Source: Planctomycetaceae bacterium
GTDB lineage: Bacteria > Planctomycetota > Planctomycetia > Pirellulales > JAEUIK01
Assembly (NCBI GenBank): GCA_016793185.1
Contig: JAEUIK010000554.1
Location: 1 to 12,935, forward strand
DNA length: 12,935 nt
Reading direction: 5' to 3'
Positions 7,104-12,935 of the stretch are shown piece after piece. The translations under genes and the position numbers were made by a program. The notes below the pieces were generated by a model. The model was not told where the DNA came from, did not search any database, and saw only the letters and a program-made list of their open reading frames with translations. Position 1 is the stretch's first letter. Each line of letters begins with the position of its first letter.

Positions 7104-8540
7104 TCACTCGGGGGACTTCGCCGCAGCGGCTTTCGCCCGCGCCCGCTCGGCCCGGGCCTGGGCGCGCTCGGGCTTCTTGGCCTTCGGACTTCCCGCCTCC
7201 GCGATGATCGGGGCTGGCAGGTTGGCCAGGAGTGCGTCGAACCGCGCCCGGGCCGCCACCGCCTCCGGCTCCTGGCTGCCAGTGACGTCGCGGTAATCGC
7301 GTCCGTCGCGGCGCTCGCCGCAATCGTAGAGCCGGCCGAGCTGGTGCGGCGAGTTGTCCTCGAGCAACCAGCGTTTGTCGCGGAGGATCCGCCGGTCGCC
7401 GAGATAGCTGAAGATCCACTCACGCCGCGGTCCCGCGCGTCCTTCGACCAGGCTCACGAAGCTGCGGCCATCGATGGGGCGGTCGTCCGGGAGCTGGGCG
7501 CCTCCCCATTCCGCCAGCGACGGGAAAACGTCGGAAAGATCGACCAGCTCGTCCGAGGTGCCGACCGCTTTCACCCGGCCGGGGCAATTGACGATCAGCG
7601 GAACGCGCGCCCCCAGCTCGGTGGCGTCCCCTTTACCTTCGCCGCCGGTGCCGTTGTCGCCGGTGAAGATCACGATGGTGTTTTCGCGCAGCCCCAGCTC
7701 ATCGAGGGCATCGATCATCCGGCCGACGAGCTTGTCGACGTACTCGACGTTGGCCTGGAAATTCGCTTTCGAGTTGACGGCGCGGTCCGATTCGCTCTTG
7801 GTCGTGTCGGGCGTGGTGAACCAGGGGCCGTGCGTCTGGCACATCGAGTAGTAGGCACAGAACGGCTCGGACTTCTTGCGCCGCATGAAGTCGATGAGAA
7901 AATCGGTGAACAGATCCGGCCCGAAGTCGTTGGGCTGGGTGGGAACGTACTGGCCGTTGCGCACCAGCGAGGGATGCCAGTACCGCGCGAGCTTCTCCTT
8001 GTTCCCCTCGAACCCCCCCTGATAAACGGTGCCGGGAGGCAGGTTATGCCGGTAGGCCCACATCAGGTACTCGTCGAAGCCGCTGTCGTGGATCAGGGTC
8101 GGGACCTTGCCCGAGAGCTGCCACTTGCCGGCCAGCGCCGTGGCGTAGCCGCGAGTTTTGAGCAGCTCGGCAAACGTGAGGTGATTGGCGCCGATATCCT
8201 CGACCGGTGAGTCTGGATCGGGGCCGCCGCGCTTGCCGGCGAAATTGTAAACGCCGTTGTGGCAGCCGTACTGCCCCGTCAGCAGCTCGAATCGAGTCGG
8301 GTGGCAGAGTGGCGTCGCATAACAGGTCTCGAACCGCACGCCGGTGCGCGCCAGCTCGTCGAGCCGGGGCGTGCGGTGCCGGGGGTGTCCGTAGCAGCTC
8401 AGTTCCTTGGCTCCCAAGTCGTCGGCCAGGATCAGCAGGATATTGGGAGGCCGGTCGTCGGCGGCGCGGCCGACCGCGGACGGCGCGACAGCCGCGACGA
8501 CCGCGATCAAGCCGATCCAATGTTTACGGCTGCACATCAT
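7104..8540 (-). CDS. Secreted sulfatase with GKWQ variant active site
   Basis: Type I sulfatase of 478 residues, exported by a signal peptide (about 1-27, hydrophobic 8-24). Visible active-site parts are metal ligands D40-D41 in ADDLG, formylglycine precursor Cys79 in CHPTR with Arg83, LTGQY (87-91), His237 in THGPW, GDNGT (294-298; Asp295, Asn296) and Lys303. The usual GKWH motif reads GKWQ (138-141), so the conserved His that contacts the sulfate or formylglycine is Gln141. I believe this variant recurs in a Planctomycete subgroup, so the enzyme is probably active with altered substrate handling. The C-terminal 30 residues are Ala/Lys/Arg-rich and look disordered. Two ATGs (8540, 8537) are possible; GGGGGAA at 8547-8553 is suitably placed for both. 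It is the middle gene of the minus-strand unit, 32 bases after the EF-hand gene. Substrate unknown. Confidence 0.92.
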   Translation of the reverse strand: MMCSRKHWIGLIAVVAAVAPSAVGRAADDRPPNILLILADDLGAKELSCYGHPRHRTPRLDELARTGVRFETCYATPLCHPTRFELLTGQYGCHNGVYNFAGKRGGPDPDSPVEDIGANHLTFAELLKTRGYATALAGKWQLSGKVPTLIHDSGFDEYLMWAYRHNLPPGTVYQGGFEGNKEKLARYWHPSLVRNGQYVPTQPNDFGPDLFTDFLIDFMRRKKSEPFCAYYSMCQTHGPWFTTPDTTKSESDRAVNSKANFQANVEYVDKLVGRMIDALDELGLRENTIVIFTGDNGTGGEGKGDATELGARVPLIVNCPGRVKAVGTSDELVDLSDVFPSLAEWGGAQLPDDRPIDGRSFVSLVEGRAGPRREWIFSYLGDRRILRDKRWLLEDNSPHQLGRLYDCGERRDGRDYRDVTGSQEPEAVAARARFDALLANLPAPIIAEAGSPKAKKPERAQARAERARAKAAAAKSPE

Positions 8541-8572
8541 TGCGATTCCCCCGGCAACGGCTGCCGCGCAGT

Positions 8573-8857
8573 CTAGGCCTTCGGCGCCTTCGCACCCGCC
8601 TTGAACTCGTCGAGCGAGAGCGACTCGTCGGTATTCTTGTCAAGCGTCTTGAAACGCTTGGTGGCCTTCTCCTTCGCCTTGTCAGTCTTCTTGCCGATGA
8701 ACTCGTCCAGCGACAGCTTGCTGTCGCTGTTCTTGTCGAGCCGCGCGAAACGCTCTTCCGGCGACTTGGCGGGTTTCTTCGGCGCAGCCAGGGCGGGCGC
8801 GCTCACCAGCGAGAGCGCCACGGCAGCGCACACCAAACGGGTCAGCAATCGAGACAT
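8573..8857 (-). CDS. Small exported EF-hand calcium-binding protein
   Basis: A 94-residue protein with a signal peptide at 1-24 (MSRLLTR, hydrophobic 8-20, cleavage near ALA-A). Two EF-hand loops follow: D41-E52 (Asp41, Asn43, Asp45, Lys47, Ser49, Glu52) and D73-E84 (Asp73, Asn75, Asp77, Ser79, Ser81, Glu84). Both keep the 1, 3, 5 and 12 ligands, but the usual Gly at loop position 6 is Ser46 and Glu78, so affinity may be modified. Linkers and tail are Lys/Ala-rich. I chose ATG 8857 because it gives a proper signal peptide and has GGAG at 8869-8866, 8 bases upstream. The frame is open to 8947, but the extra 30 residues look like untranslated leader. It probably acts in the periplasm or outside the cell. 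It is first in a unit with a sulfatase, an enzyme class that needs bound calcium, so a role in calcium supply or folding is possible but unproven. Confidence 0.88.
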   Translation of the reverse strand: MSRLLTRLVCAAVALSLVSAPALAAPKKPAKSPEERFARLDKNSDSKLSLDEFIGKKTDKAKEKATKRFKTLDKNTDESLSLDEFKAGAKAPKA

Positions 8858-8865
8858 GCTTCCAT

Positions 8866-8869
8866 CTCC
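8866..8869 (-). promoter_or_regulatory. Ribosome binding site deciding the EF-hand gene start
   Basis: On the minus strand GGAG is followed by 8 bases and then ATG at 8857. This fixes the start directly before the signal peptide rather than at the upstream ATG at 8947. Confidence 0.55.
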
Positions 8870-8891
8870 ATAAAAAAGGGCAACGGGAAAA

Positions 8892-8946
8892 TGGGTCAAC
8901 GACCGAACGAGCCCATGCGCGGACGATCGGCCAGGGTGTTGACCCA
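8892..8946. promoter_or_regulatory. Perfect 9-bp inverted repeat upstream of the EF-hand/sulfatase unit
   Basis: TGGGTCAAC (8892-8900) and GTTGACCCA (8938-8946) form a perfect inverted repeat with 37 bases between the arms and 46 between centres. The nearer arm lies 34 bases before the EF-hand ATG. Inside it the minus strand reads TTGACC, a -35-like hexamer, but the only T-rich -10 candidate (8871-8876) would leave almost no leader. The repeat could be a two-site operator that loops DNA, or a stem in a leader transcript. Function is inferred from position only. Confidence 0.4.
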
Positions 8947-9091
8947 CGGGCCAAACATCCCTCCGCCGACGTGAGCGCCGACTGGAGTGATTTAACCCGC
9001 GGGAGTGGGCCGGGTATCGCCCGGAATCGCTACTTTTTCAGCGCCCCGCGGCGGCCGCAGGCTCGGTCCACACGCCGCCCCCCTCCTGTAG

Positions 9092-9144
9092 CCGGCCTCG
9101 GTGAGGCCGGTCCCTGTCTTCTGCAGACGGGCTCTGTAAGCCCG
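9092..9144. repeat. Two adjacent GC-rich hairpins (GTAGCCGGCCTC type)
   Basis: CCGGCCTC 9092-9099 pairs perfectly with GAGGCCGG 9103-9110 over a GGT loop. CGGGCT 9128-9133 pairs with AGCCCG 9139-9144 over a CTGTA loop. The two share a common plan, with a flanking pyrimidine/TGTA element and a G/C stem with a small loop, and resemble dispersed palindromic units I associate with Planctomycete intergenic regions. Downstream of the DUF1501 stop they could stop or stabilise that transcript. Confidence 0.5.
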
Positions 9145-9160
9145 ACCGGGCGAAGATTAA

Positions 9161-9247
9161 ACCACCAGGAACACCAAGACCACGAAGGAAGAATCTAATT
9201 TCAGCCGCTGCTCATTCTCCCCTTCGCGCCCCTCGTGACTTCGTGGT
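9161..9247. repeat. Imperfect inverted repeat of ACCACGAAG-like sequence
   Basis: The left arm (9161-9194) contains ACCACC, ACACCAAG and ACCACGAAGG and ends in GAAT. The reverse complement of 9214-9247 contains ACCACGAAG, TCACGAG and GCGAAGG and also ends in GAAT. Both arms are 34 bases and align with a few substitutions and small shifts, with a 19-base spacer. Each arm is itself a loose direct repeat of a roughly 9-base ACACGAAGG-like unit. Tandem units of this kind are, to my knowledge, common between genes in Planctomycetes and related phyla, but their role is unclear. Confidence 0.5.
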
Positions 9248-9259
9248 ATTCCCCTCCCC

Positions 9260-9274
9260 CCGTGCCTTTCACGG
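9260..9274 (-). terminator. Small hairpin 46 bases after the DUF1501 stop
   Basis: CCGTG 9260-9264 and CACGG 9270-9274 form a 5-bp stem with a 5-base loop, read on the minus strand just after the DUF1501 gene. It is followed by a G-run, not a T-run, so intrinsic termination is doubtful. Confidence 0.2.
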
Positions 9275-9319
9275 AAAGCCCCCATCCAGCGACGGCATGG
9301 CCATCCGAACCAGCTTCAG

Positions 9320-10756
9320 CTAGCTCAGAATCTCGCGCACGACACGGCCGTGGACGTCGGTCAGTCGAAAGCTGCGGCCGGCGAACCGGAAGGTCAATCG
9401 CTCGTGATCGAGTCCGAGCAGGTGCAGCAGCGTGGCGTGCAAGTCGTGCATGTGAACCTTGTCGCTGACGGCGCGATGTCCGAACTCGTCGGTCGCCCCA
9501 AACGCGAAACCGGGCTTCACTCCGCCGCCGGCGAGCCAGACCGTAAAACCGCTCGGGTTGTGATCACGGCCGGTTCCATTCTGCTGGGCGTAAGGGGTGC
9601 GGCCGAACTCGCTGCCCCACCAGACGAGCGTGTCGTCGAGCAGCCCCCGCCGCTTGAGGTCGGCCAGCAATCCGGCGATCGGTTTGTCGACAGCCTGGGC
9701 GTGATCGGCATGCTTGGGCAAATTGGAGTGCTGATCCCAGGCGGGATTCGCGGTGTTGTCGCCGTAGGTGACTTGCACGTAGCGGGTGCCCGCCTCCGAC
9801 AGGCGCCGCGCCAAAAGGCATTGTCGGCCGAAGTTGTCGGTCGCCTTGTCGCCGATTCCGTACAGGGCGAGTGTCTCGGCGGTTTCTTCGCCGAGTTCGA
9901 GCACGTGCGGCGCGTTCTGCTGCATTCGCCAGGCCAGCTCGAAGGACTTGATGACGGCTTCGTATTCGGCATCGCCCGGCGATCCCGACGCCTGCGCGGC
10001 GTTGAACTGCTGGATCAATTCAAAGTCGCGGCGACGGCGCTCGTCGCGATTTGCCGCGGCATCGAGATTCCGGAAGCGGCTCTCCGCCGCGGGACGTCCT
10101 GCCTTGCCCAAGAGGGTTCCCTGATATTCCGTGGGCAGAAACGCGCTGCCATAGTTGCGCGGTCCGCCGTTTCCCGAGGAAGCGCCGATCGACACGAAGC
10201 CGGGCAGGTCCTCGTTCTCGGTTCCCAGCCCATAATTGATCCACGACCCGACCGAGGGGCGAATGAAATTGGTCGAGCCACAGTGGAGGAAGAGCGTTGC
10301 CGGACCGTGGGCCACTCCCTCGGTGTGCAGCGAATGAATCAAGCAGAGGTCGTCGACGGCTTGGGCGGTGTGGGGGAACAGCTCCGAAACCCAACGCCCC
10401 GACTCGCCGTACTGCCGGAATTTCCAGGGAGACTTCATGACCCGGTGGTGCGAGCCGCGTTTGCCGGTGTTGGCCAGCACACGGTCGTCGTCGAAAGGCA
10501 TCTGCCGGCCGTCGTCGACCGCCAGACGGGGCTTGTAGTCGAACGAATCGACATGGCTGGGCCCCCCCTGCATGAACAAGAAAATGACCCGCTTGGCCCG
10601 CGGGGCGAAGTGCGGGGCGTGCGCAACTTCGAGCGGTGCCGCCGCGGAACGGCGCGCCGTTAAGCCCGCAGCCGCCAGGTAACCGAAACCGCACCCGACG
10701 GTGCGCAGGAGCTCGCGGCGCGACAGCAGCGAAAGTGCCTGAGATCGATCGGTCAT
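9320..10756 (-). CDS. Tat-exported DUF1501 protein
   Basis: A 478-residue DUF1501 protein, a family greatly expanded in Planctomycetes and distantly related to the alkaline phosphatase/sulfatase fold; its reaction is unknown. A twin-arginine signal, SRRELLRTVG (12-21), with a hydrophobic stretch at 20-33 and an Ala-rich end near 40, indicates folded export through Tat. Family hallmarks are FLFMQGGPSHVDSFDYKP (59-76), GVAHGPA with nearby His, WWGSEFGRTP (about 379-388), GRDHNPSGF (396-404) and HMHDLHATLLHLLG (435-448). The conserved Asp and His residues in these blocks could bind metal, by analogy with alkaline phosphatases. No formylglycine motif is present. The ATG follows the DUF1553 stop by 18 bases, so both genes share a transcript. 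This pairing recurs across Planctomycete genomes and suggests joint action on an extracytoplasmic polymer, though direct evidence is lacking to my knowledge. Confidence 0.93.
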   Translation of the reverse strand: MTDRSQALSLLSRRELLRTVGCGFGYLAAAGLTARRSAAAPLEVAHAPHFAPRAKRVIFLFMQGGPSHVDSFDYKPRLAVDDGRQMPFDDDRVLANTGKRGSHHRVMKSPWKFRQYGESGRWVSELFPHTAQAVDDLCLIHSLHTEGVAHGPATLFLHCGSTNFIRPSVGSWINYGLGTENEDLPGFVSIGASSGNGGPRNYGSAFLPTEYQGTLLGKAGRPAAESRFRNLDAAANRDERRRRDFELIQQFNAAQASGSPGDAEYEAVIKSFELAWRMQQNAPHVLELGEETAETLALYGIGDKATDNFGRQCLLARRLSEAGTRYVQVTYGDNTANPAWDQHSNLPKHADHAQAVDKPIAGLLADLKRRGLLDDTLVWWGSEFGRTPYAQQNGTGRDHNPSGFTVWLAGGGVKPGFAFGATDEFGHRAVSDKVHMHDLHATLLHLLGLDHERLTFRFAGRSFRLTDVHGRVVREILS

Positions 10757-10774
10757 CGTGCTCGTCCGCTAAGA

Positions 10775-12935
10775 CTAATCCACATAGCGAAAATCCAAAG
10801 AGGCGATCAGCGCGTGCATGATCGGCTGCCAGGCGTCGGCCGATTCCGGGTCGTCCGCCGCCTCGAGTTGACGAATCACTAGTTGCAGTTCGGCCGGGTG
10901 CGGTTTCCGCCCTAGCGCCCGGCGAAACGCCAGCTCGATTCTTGCTTCCGGCGTCAGTCCAGGGTCGCGGCTGATGCGCACGGCCGCTTGCCGAGCCCGG
11001 GCGACGACAAAGGGATCGTTCAGCAAGAATAGCGCTTGTGGGGCCACCGTGCTCACGCTCCGACAGCCGGTGACGACGCTGGTGTCGGCAAAATCGAATA
11101 CCTCGAACAGCTCGGGCAAGCGATTGCGCAGGACCGCGCAATAGACGCCGCGGCGGAGGTGATCGTGCTCGTAGTCGTAATCGGCGACGGTCTTGGGCGT
11201 GAGGGTCGTCCCGCCGCGGGTGAGATCGAGCTCGCCGCTCAGCGTCAGCATGGCATCGCGCAGGCACTCGGCATCGAGGCGGCGGCGGTTCATGCGCCCG
11301 AGGAGCCGGTTCTCGGGGTCGGCGGCGAGCGCGGCGGCATCGCCAGCGCTGGCCAACCGATAGGTCCGGGAAAGCACGATCCGGCGAATCAGGCGCTTCG
11401 TCGACCAGCCGTCGGCCAGGAACTCGGCCGCCAGAAAATCGAGCAGCTCGGGATGCGAGGGGACTTCGCCTGCGACGCCGAAGTTGTCGGTCGTGCGCAC
11501 GATTCCCGCGCCAAACAGCCAATGCCAGACCCGATTGACGTAGACCCGCGCTGTGAGGGGATTCTCGGCATGCGTGAGCCACTCCCCCAGTTCGACGCGA
11601 CCGCTCTGCTGGCTCGGCAGCTGAGGCGGATGTGCGACGGGCACCGCCGAGAGGAAGCCGCGCTGGACCGGCTCGCCCAACTGATGCACGCTGCCGCGAA
11701 TGTGGACGAACGTCTCGGTGATCGTCGGCTCCTCGGCCACGGCGACGTAGTGCGGACGTGCGGGCCCTTGCGCCTGCAGCTCGCCGAGCTGCCGCTTGAG
11801 TTTCGAAAGTTCGCTCCGGGCCTGCTTGAGCGACTCGCCGCTGGCCGGGTCGGGCTCGGTCGCGGCAGCGGCATCCGTCGCGGCCGGCGTGCTCGGAGCA
11901 CCCTTGTCGGCCGGCAGGAATTGCACGGCGTCGGCCACGACATGACCGTCGGCCGCCTCGTTGCCGACAATCACGAAGCACTGCCCATCCTGTTCGAAGC
12001 GATAAATCCCCAGCGAAACCCAGTGTCGATCGACCGGCGGCGCCTGACGCTGGTCGACCGAGATCGTTTTCTCCCCTTCCGCACTGAAGACCGTGATCGG
12101 GGCGTTCGACGCGCGATTGCTGCCCGGCGTATAGGCCAGCCGAACTTCGTAGTGCCCCGCGCTGGGCAATTTGGGCTCGAAGGTGAGCGTTTTCTCTCCC
12201 GGCAATTCGTGATTGTCGTGCACATAGCCGCGCCCGATGTAGGGCTTGTTCGATTGCGACGTCGTCCAAACGCCTACGGCCCGGGCGGCCTGATCGTCGA
12301 CGACCACGCCGCTCAGGCTCTCGAGCGGCACCACATCGGGTCGCTTGCTCTGCGGGTCGAGGGCGGCAATCTGCTTGGTGAGGCTGGCGACTTGTCCCGC
12401 CAACTCGGCGACGGCCGCCTCGTGCTGCGCCAGTCGGCGCTCTTCCTCAGGCTCGACGGGCAGCGGGCGTTCGAGCCACTTCGAGACATTGGCGTCCTCC
12501 AGCGTCTTGGTGTTCCGCAGGATGCCCGCCAGTGCGTAGTAGTCGCGCGTGGGGATTGGGTCGAACTTATGGTCATGGCAGCGGGCACAGCCGATCGTCT
12601 GGGCGAGAAAGGCCTTGCCCAGCGTGTCGAGCTGCTCGTCGACCACGTCCATCCGCAACTGTGGCTTGTCCTGCTCCTCGAGGTTCCAGTTGCCCATGGT
12701 CAAAAAGGTGCTCGCGACGCACTGCCGCTGCCGCTCGGCCACACTGTCGGCGCTGAGAAGATCGCCGGCGACGTGTTCGCGGATCACTTGATCGATGGGG
12801 CGGTCAGTGTTGAAAGCCTCGATCACGTAGTCGCGAAAGCGCCAGGCGTCGGGGAGGACCAGCCCGCGCAGCGTGAGCGATTCGCCGTAGCGAACGATAT
12901 CGAGCCAGTGCCTCCCCCAGCGCTCGCCAAACTGC
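10775..12935 (-). CDS. DUF1549-DUF1553 (PSCyt2/PSD1) protein with inserted Golvesin-like domain, 5' truncated
   Basis: C-terminal 719 residues of a large exported Planctomycete protein; the frame stays open through the right window edge. From the edge come FGERWGRHWLDIVRYGES and WRFRDYVIEAFN, then GDLL and CARCHDHKFDPI (bases 12589-12554), all DUF1549. The CxxCH is heme-like but belongs to this domain's conserved core. A coiled-coil stretch follows, then a beta domain (bases about 12310-11912) with VVVDDQAA, GVWTTS, GHYEVRLAY, HWVSLGIYRF and VADAVQFLP, the pattern of Golvesin C-terminal/Xly-like carbohydrate-binding domains. After a second coiled coil, DUF1553 (about 11750-10830) has HIRGSVHQLGE, YVNRVWHWLFG, FGVAGEVPSHPELLD and ALFLLNDPFV. 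The GTG at 12826 lies inside DUF1549 and is not a start. An N-terminal PSCyt1 cytochrome domain or signal peptide may lie beyond the edge. Function is unknown; it pairs with the downstream DUF1501 gene. Confidence 0.93.
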   Translation of the reverse strand, partial: QFGERWGRHWLDIVRYGESLTLRGLVLPDAWRFRDYVIEAFNTDRPIDQVIREHVAGDLLSADSVAERQRQCVASTFLTMGNWNLEEQDKPQLRMDVVDEQLDTLGKAFLAQTIGCARCHDHKFDPIPTRDYYALAGILRNTKTLEDANVSKWLERPLPVEPEEERRLAQHEAAVAELAGQVASLTKQIAALDPQSKRPDVVPLESLSGVVVDDQAARAVGVWTTSQSNKPYIGRGYVHDNHELPGEKTLTFEPKLPSAGHYEVRLAYTPGSNRASNAPITVFSAEGEKTISVDQRQAPPVDRHWVSLGIYRFEQDGQCFVIVGNEAADGHVVADAVQFLPADKGAPSTPAATDAAAATEPDPASGESLKQARSELSKLKRQLGELQAQGPARPHYVAVAEEPTITETFVHIRGSVHQLGEPVQRGFLSAVPVAHPPQLPSQQSGRVELGEWLTHAENPLTARVYVNRVWHWLFGAGIVRTTDNFGVAGEVPSHPELLDFLAAEFLADGWSTKRLIRRIVLSRTYRLASAGDAAALAADPENRLLGRMNRRRLDAECLRDAMLTLSGELDLTRGGTTLTPKTVADYDYEHDHLRRGVYCAVLRNRLPELFEVFDFADTSVVTGCRSVSTVAPQALFLLNDPFVVARARQAAVRISRDPGLTPEARIELAFRRALGRKPHPAELQLVIRQLEAADDPESADAWQPIMHALIASLDFRYVD

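Larger units (their letters stand above)
8858..9319. other. 462-base intergenic region without a convincing gene
   Basis: This is the spacer between the end of the DUF1501 gene and the start of the EF-hand gene, both on the minus strand. The short open frames in it lack Shine-Dalgarno sequences and family features. It holds, from left to right, the 9-bp inverted repeat (8892-8946), a hairpin with CCGGG 9010-9014 and CCCGG 9020-9024 followed on the plus strand by T5 at 9034-9038, two adjacent GC hairpins (9092-9144), a long imperfect palindrome (9161-9247) and a small hairpin (9260-9274). It must contain the promoter of the minus-strand EF-hand unit and probably the end of the DUF1501 transcript; neither can be fixed from sequence alone. 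Confidence 0.7.

Noticed and set aside
8871..8899. Sigma70 promoter with TTGACC as -35 directly before the EF-hand gene
   Set aside because: The only -10-like T-rich stretch lies so close to the start codon that transcription would begin inside the Shine-Dalgarno sequence.
8858..8947. Upstream ATG at 8947 for the EF-hand protein
   Set aside because: It would put 30 residues without family character before a good signal peptide, and the ATG at 8857 has its own GGAG.
9061..9250. CRISPR array in the repeat-rich spacer
   Set aside because: The repeats are palindromic or degenerate short units without equal repeats separated by unique spacers, and no cas gene is nearby.
9350..10663. Open frame of 437 codons on the plus strand opposite DUF1501
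   Set aside because: Antisense to a well-recognised gene, with no motif, signal peptide or ribosome binding site.
10020..12269. Open frame of 749 codons on the minus strand overlapping two genes
   Set aside because: It is out of frame with the clear DUF1549/DUF1553 and DUF1501 genes on the same strand, is Arg/Ala/Gly-rich and has no family motif. Long empty frames are expected at this GC content.
12824..12826. GTG as the start of the DUF1549/DUF1553 protein
   Set aside because: The frame stays open upstream to the window edge and encodes conserved DUF1549 sequence (RWGRHWLDIVRYGES, WRFRDY), so this codon is an internal Val.

Overview
This GC-rich window carries the gene set of a Planctomycete, most likely a Pirellulales-type organism. 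The markers are two secreted formylglycine sulfatases, a DUF1501 protein paired with a DUF1549/DUF1553 (PSCyt2/PSD1) protein, an exported EF-hand protein, and intergenic hairpin and 'ACCACGAAG'-type repeats of the sort I associate with this group. No rRNA, tRNA, CRISPR, transposase or phage gene is visible.

Left part, plus strand (1-5531). The window opens inside a sodium:solute symporter of the ActP (cation/acetate) type, truncated at its 5' end. It is followed at very short spacing by a DUF2585 (UPF0314) membrane protein with a TTG start. Three bases later comes a large sulfatase with an added C-terminal beta-sandwich-like module. These three genes look like one transcription unit. A predicted RidA/YjgF-like protein follows 58 bases on. 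After a 139-base gap with a weak promoter-like element comes a secreted alpha/beta hydrolase (BD-FAE/esterase type). The unit could couple uptake of a small organic acid with extracellular desulfation and de-esterification of polymers; this is inference from gene content.

Middle part, minus strand (5626-8857, transcribed right to left). A compact unit encodes, in order, a small exported EF-hand protein, a second sulfatase and a membrane protein with an LssY-type C-terminal domain. The gaps are 32 and 29 bases. It converges on the hydrolase gene across a 94-base region with several hairpins. A perfect 9-bp inverted repeat lies just upstream of the EF-hand start.

Intergenic region 8858-9319 holds no convincing gene. 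It contains two adjacent GC hairpins, a larger imperfect inverted repeat of ACCACGAAG-like sequence and smaller hairpins. It looks like a repeat-bearing spacer that could also end transcription of the upstream minus-strand unit.

Right part, minus strand (9320-12935). A DUF1549-DUF1553 protein, running off the right edge and carrying an inserted Golvesin-like beta domain, is followed after 18 bases by a Tat-exported DUF1501 protein. This is the classic Planctomycete surface/periplasmic pair, whose biochemical function is still unknown. I see no wholly new system. The best leads are the domain architectures, the EF-hand/sulfatase/LssY_C unit, the His-to-Gln change in the second sulfatase, the RidA-like protein and the intergenic palindromes.
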